Origin: Sphagnum magellanicum | Lineage: Eukaryota > Streptophyta > Sphagnopsida > Sphagnales > Sphagnaceae | Assembly: GCA_021904315.1 (NCBI GenBank) | Contig: CM038910.1 | Span: forward strand, 16,678,001 to 16,742,000 | Length of the DNA stretch: 64,000 bases | Direction of reading: 5' to 3' | In this document: one piece after another, positions 61,994 through 64,000 of the stretch | Numbering within the stretch: position 1 is the first letter of the stretch | How the letters are laid out: every line of letters starts with the position of its first letter | The notes under the pieces: generated by a model | What the model saw: the letters and a program-made list of their open reading frames with translations, nothing else | What the model was told of the DNA's origin: nothing | Databases searched by the model: none | Position numbers and translations under genes: made by a program

Positions 61994-62293
61994 AGTGTTG
62001 GCTGGTTATTGAGTTTGACCCAGTTATCAATCCAGTTCTTAATAACCTAAAAGTCGGTTATTGATTTTTTGATAACCGGTTAATAACCTAACTGCTTAAT
62101 ATTGAAATTTCAAAATCTAATAACCTACCCAAATGACCTGGTTATCAATCCTAAAACACTAAACTTCTTTCATGATAAAGAACTGATTTTTTTTCATAAA
62201 ACAACTGACGGTTATCAACTGTGTATTGGATAATCTGCCTTTATGCATAGCCACCAGTTATTACCAAAAATATTGATAACCTAACCAGCACAC
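61994..62293. mobile_element. Possible hAT-like non-autonomous element (MITE)
   Basis: The left end CAGTGTTGGCTGGTTATTGA is partly mirrored at the right end (ATTGATAACCTAACCAGCAC), giving imperfect terminal inverted repeats about 300 bp apart. CAGTG is a typical hAT terminus. The interior is non-coding and full of GGTTAT/ATAACC motifs. No clean 8-bp target duplication is visible, so the call is tentative. Confidence 0.4.
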
Positions 62294-62352
62294 AAACTTT
62301 AAAACAAACACAAAAAGAATAACACCAAGATGTGGAAGACAACAGCAAATCC

Positions 62353-64000
62353 CTAATATGTATGAGCATGAGATAATCTCATGGAAATACAGAAAACTTC
62401 TCTGACCTGCAAATATCTCATAGTTTCAAGGTTGAAAAGAGTTTGCTGAGAATGTCAAGATATGAGAATCCCATGTTTTTAGACTGACCTGCTCCCCAGC
62501 CAAAGGTGAAAAAGAAGAAGACCATAAGCCAAGAAAAGAGACACAAACCCTGAAAAGATCTGCAGAAAGGCCCCACTGTGATGAAACACATCTGGAGTCG
62601 TCATGACAACTTTGACACATTGCAAGGGTCATGACATATTACCAGAACAACAGAGCTTGTCTCCTGAAAGCTTGGAATGCAAATAAGGCGAACTTGCTGC
62701 CCTGAAGGACCTGGAACATAAAACCCCCACCACCTTAGTTAGTAGTACAAAAGGTGCCTTCTATGCTTGAAATCTCTTGGACCCATTTGGCTTGAAAGAG
62801 AGATATTGGAAGCATGACTGAACTAGTCTACCTAGCAATCGCTCTTTCAATTTCTCACTGTGTGTGTGTGTTTGTGTCTCTCTCTCTTTCTCTCTCCTTT
62901 TCATGTTACCTCATCATATATCCCAGGCAAGAAAATCAAATGAAAGAAGAAAGCTTGTGCCACCGGGTGTCATATGTTTCAATAGAGAAAGTTACACACA
63001 TTCAGTGTAAAGAATTTTCTACCTTTGAGTAATCTTGATGCATAACTTGGTTGGTTACCACAAAAGTAGACATGTGGGCACATCTCCACAATGAATGGAT
63101 CTCTGTCAGTAAAAGGATAACACCCTGCTAGCACCTCACCCCATGTTAGTTGTTAACAAGACTTCTATATACTTCAACAGTTGTTTCTAAACAAAAACCC
63201 ACTTGTAACATAGGTCGATGTCTCTACTGCCAGAGAGGTCAGCCACAATCATGCATCAACAAAAAGAAAAAACTGAGAAAAAGGTGGTGGCAGTTAGCAG
63301 AGAGGAAGACCTAGAGTGTCAGGGGCTGTAGGTGCCAAGTGCCGCCACACAAGAGTCCTCTCCATAAAATCGAGGCGCTCTTCAGCCTCACTGTATTTCT
63401 CCAAATCTTCAATATTCTGGCCTGATGTGCCAAGAAACCTGGTCTTGGTTCAGGGACAGCCTCACGTTGAATATAAGGCCATGAACCAGAAAAAGGTTCC
63501 CAACAGTTAAATTCACAACAAACCAAATCAGTGCTTCCAAACTGAGCTATTCAACTTCATGGATTTTGAAACTGTGCTGTCAAAATAGCACCTTACTAGA
63601 TTGGATCGAAGGAATGCACACACTTTCTTTTTCTTATAGGAGGTGGATAACTTACAAGGCACCATCAAGCTCAAACTGATGAGGATTAGTGGCTGAGACA
63701 AAGGTATTGTACAAGGAAGCCCCAGGAAATAGGCACCTGTGAAGTGGCTGGGTGAAAGGAAAAACAAACACTCCACAAACAATCATTACAGCAGACAATG
63801 GTTCAATCTGAGACAAACCCACGTATTATAATAGACATAAAGCTTGATTCACGTATTATAGCAGATCATTGAATTGCATCTCTATTCTGAGTGTGGAAGG
63901 GGGGGATATTCTCTTTGTTTACAACATGGAAATAGCAAAACTGTAAATTATACATGCAATACCCACCTGGTGGAATTCCACACAACTTTATGTGCAACAA
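62353..64000 (-). CDS. POLD2: DNA polymerase delta small subunit, 3' part (5' end outside window)
   Basis: The small (B) subunit of DNA polymerase delta is an inactive calcineurin-like phosphoesterase fold protein that tethers the catalytic subunit during nuclear DNA replication. Minus-strand exons: 63656-63747 ([20 protein letters not shown]), 63311-63438 ([20 protein letters not shown]), 63023-63124 ([23 protein letters not shown]), 62643-62710 ([14 protein letters not shown]) and, with low confidence, 62353-62445 ([11 protein letters not shown], stop at 62353). Splice phases match across the first four. These blocks are diagnostic for the family C-terminus. The exon preceding PLHRC was not found with certainty; a possible donor is at about 63965. 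The gene is transcribed toward the DUF707 gene and in the same direction. Confidence 0.88.

Larger units (their letters stand above)
57600..62352. other. Intergenic region and probable POLD2 3' UTR
   Basis: A more GC-balanced block at about 57600-58060 has no recognisable coding sequence. The rest is AT-rich with minisatellites. TTTAGGG-like motifs occur at about 58209-58240. From about 61100 the composition becomes more balanced and may be POLD2 3' UTR, interrupted by a small transposon-like element at 61994-62293. Confidence 0.5.

Overview
This is AT-rich plant nuclear DNA, most likely from a moss or another seed-free land plant. The evidence is intron-bearing nuclear genes (a DUF707 membrane protein and the DNA polymerase delta small subunit), a Ty3-type LTR retrotransposon with plant-like integrase, TTTAGGG-like motifs and very long AT-rich spacers. 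The exact lineage is inference.

Layout: (1) 1-5763 is a broken Ty3/gypsy LTR element with its 3' LTR. (2) 5764-49102 is a direct tandem duplication of a segment of about 21.8 kb (copy 1: 5764-27232; copy 2: 27233-49102). Each copy holds two intact intronless minus-strand genes for a 621-residue HSPA12-type atypical Hsp70, separated by about 9-12 kb of gene-free AT-rich spacer, then a gene-less fragment of an HSPA12 flank, then the tail of the DUF707 gene. The four HSPA12 genes are called A1 (6968-8833), B1 (21844-23709), A2 (28694-30559) and B2 (43708-45573). A degraded fifth HSPA12 relic lies at 10887-11046. (3) 48532-52604 is a complete 12-exon DUF707 gene on the minus strand; its last exon also exists as an orphan copy at 26663-26800, because the duplication breakpoint fell in its last intron. 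(4) 53.8-62.3 kb is mostly intergenic with several minisatellites. (5) 62353-64000 is the 3' part of the POLD2 gene (DNA polymerase delta small subunit) on the minus strand, running off the right edge.

The most interesting signal is in the four HSPA12-like genes. They have the same length, with no indels, and a nearly invariant ATPase core. Yet a few short patches (residues about 50-51, 126-128, 316-350, 478-482, 493-506, 528-538) differ between copies almost only by amino-acid-changing substitutions. In residues 478-482 all five codons differ among copies while 19 of 20 third-codon bases are unchanged. This is the footprint of strong diversifying selection on a probable ligand or client-recognition face. 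The variable residues are also shuffled among copies, which suggests gene conversion. I propose this as an undescribed diversifying Hsp70-like recognition family; its biological role is not shown by the sequence.
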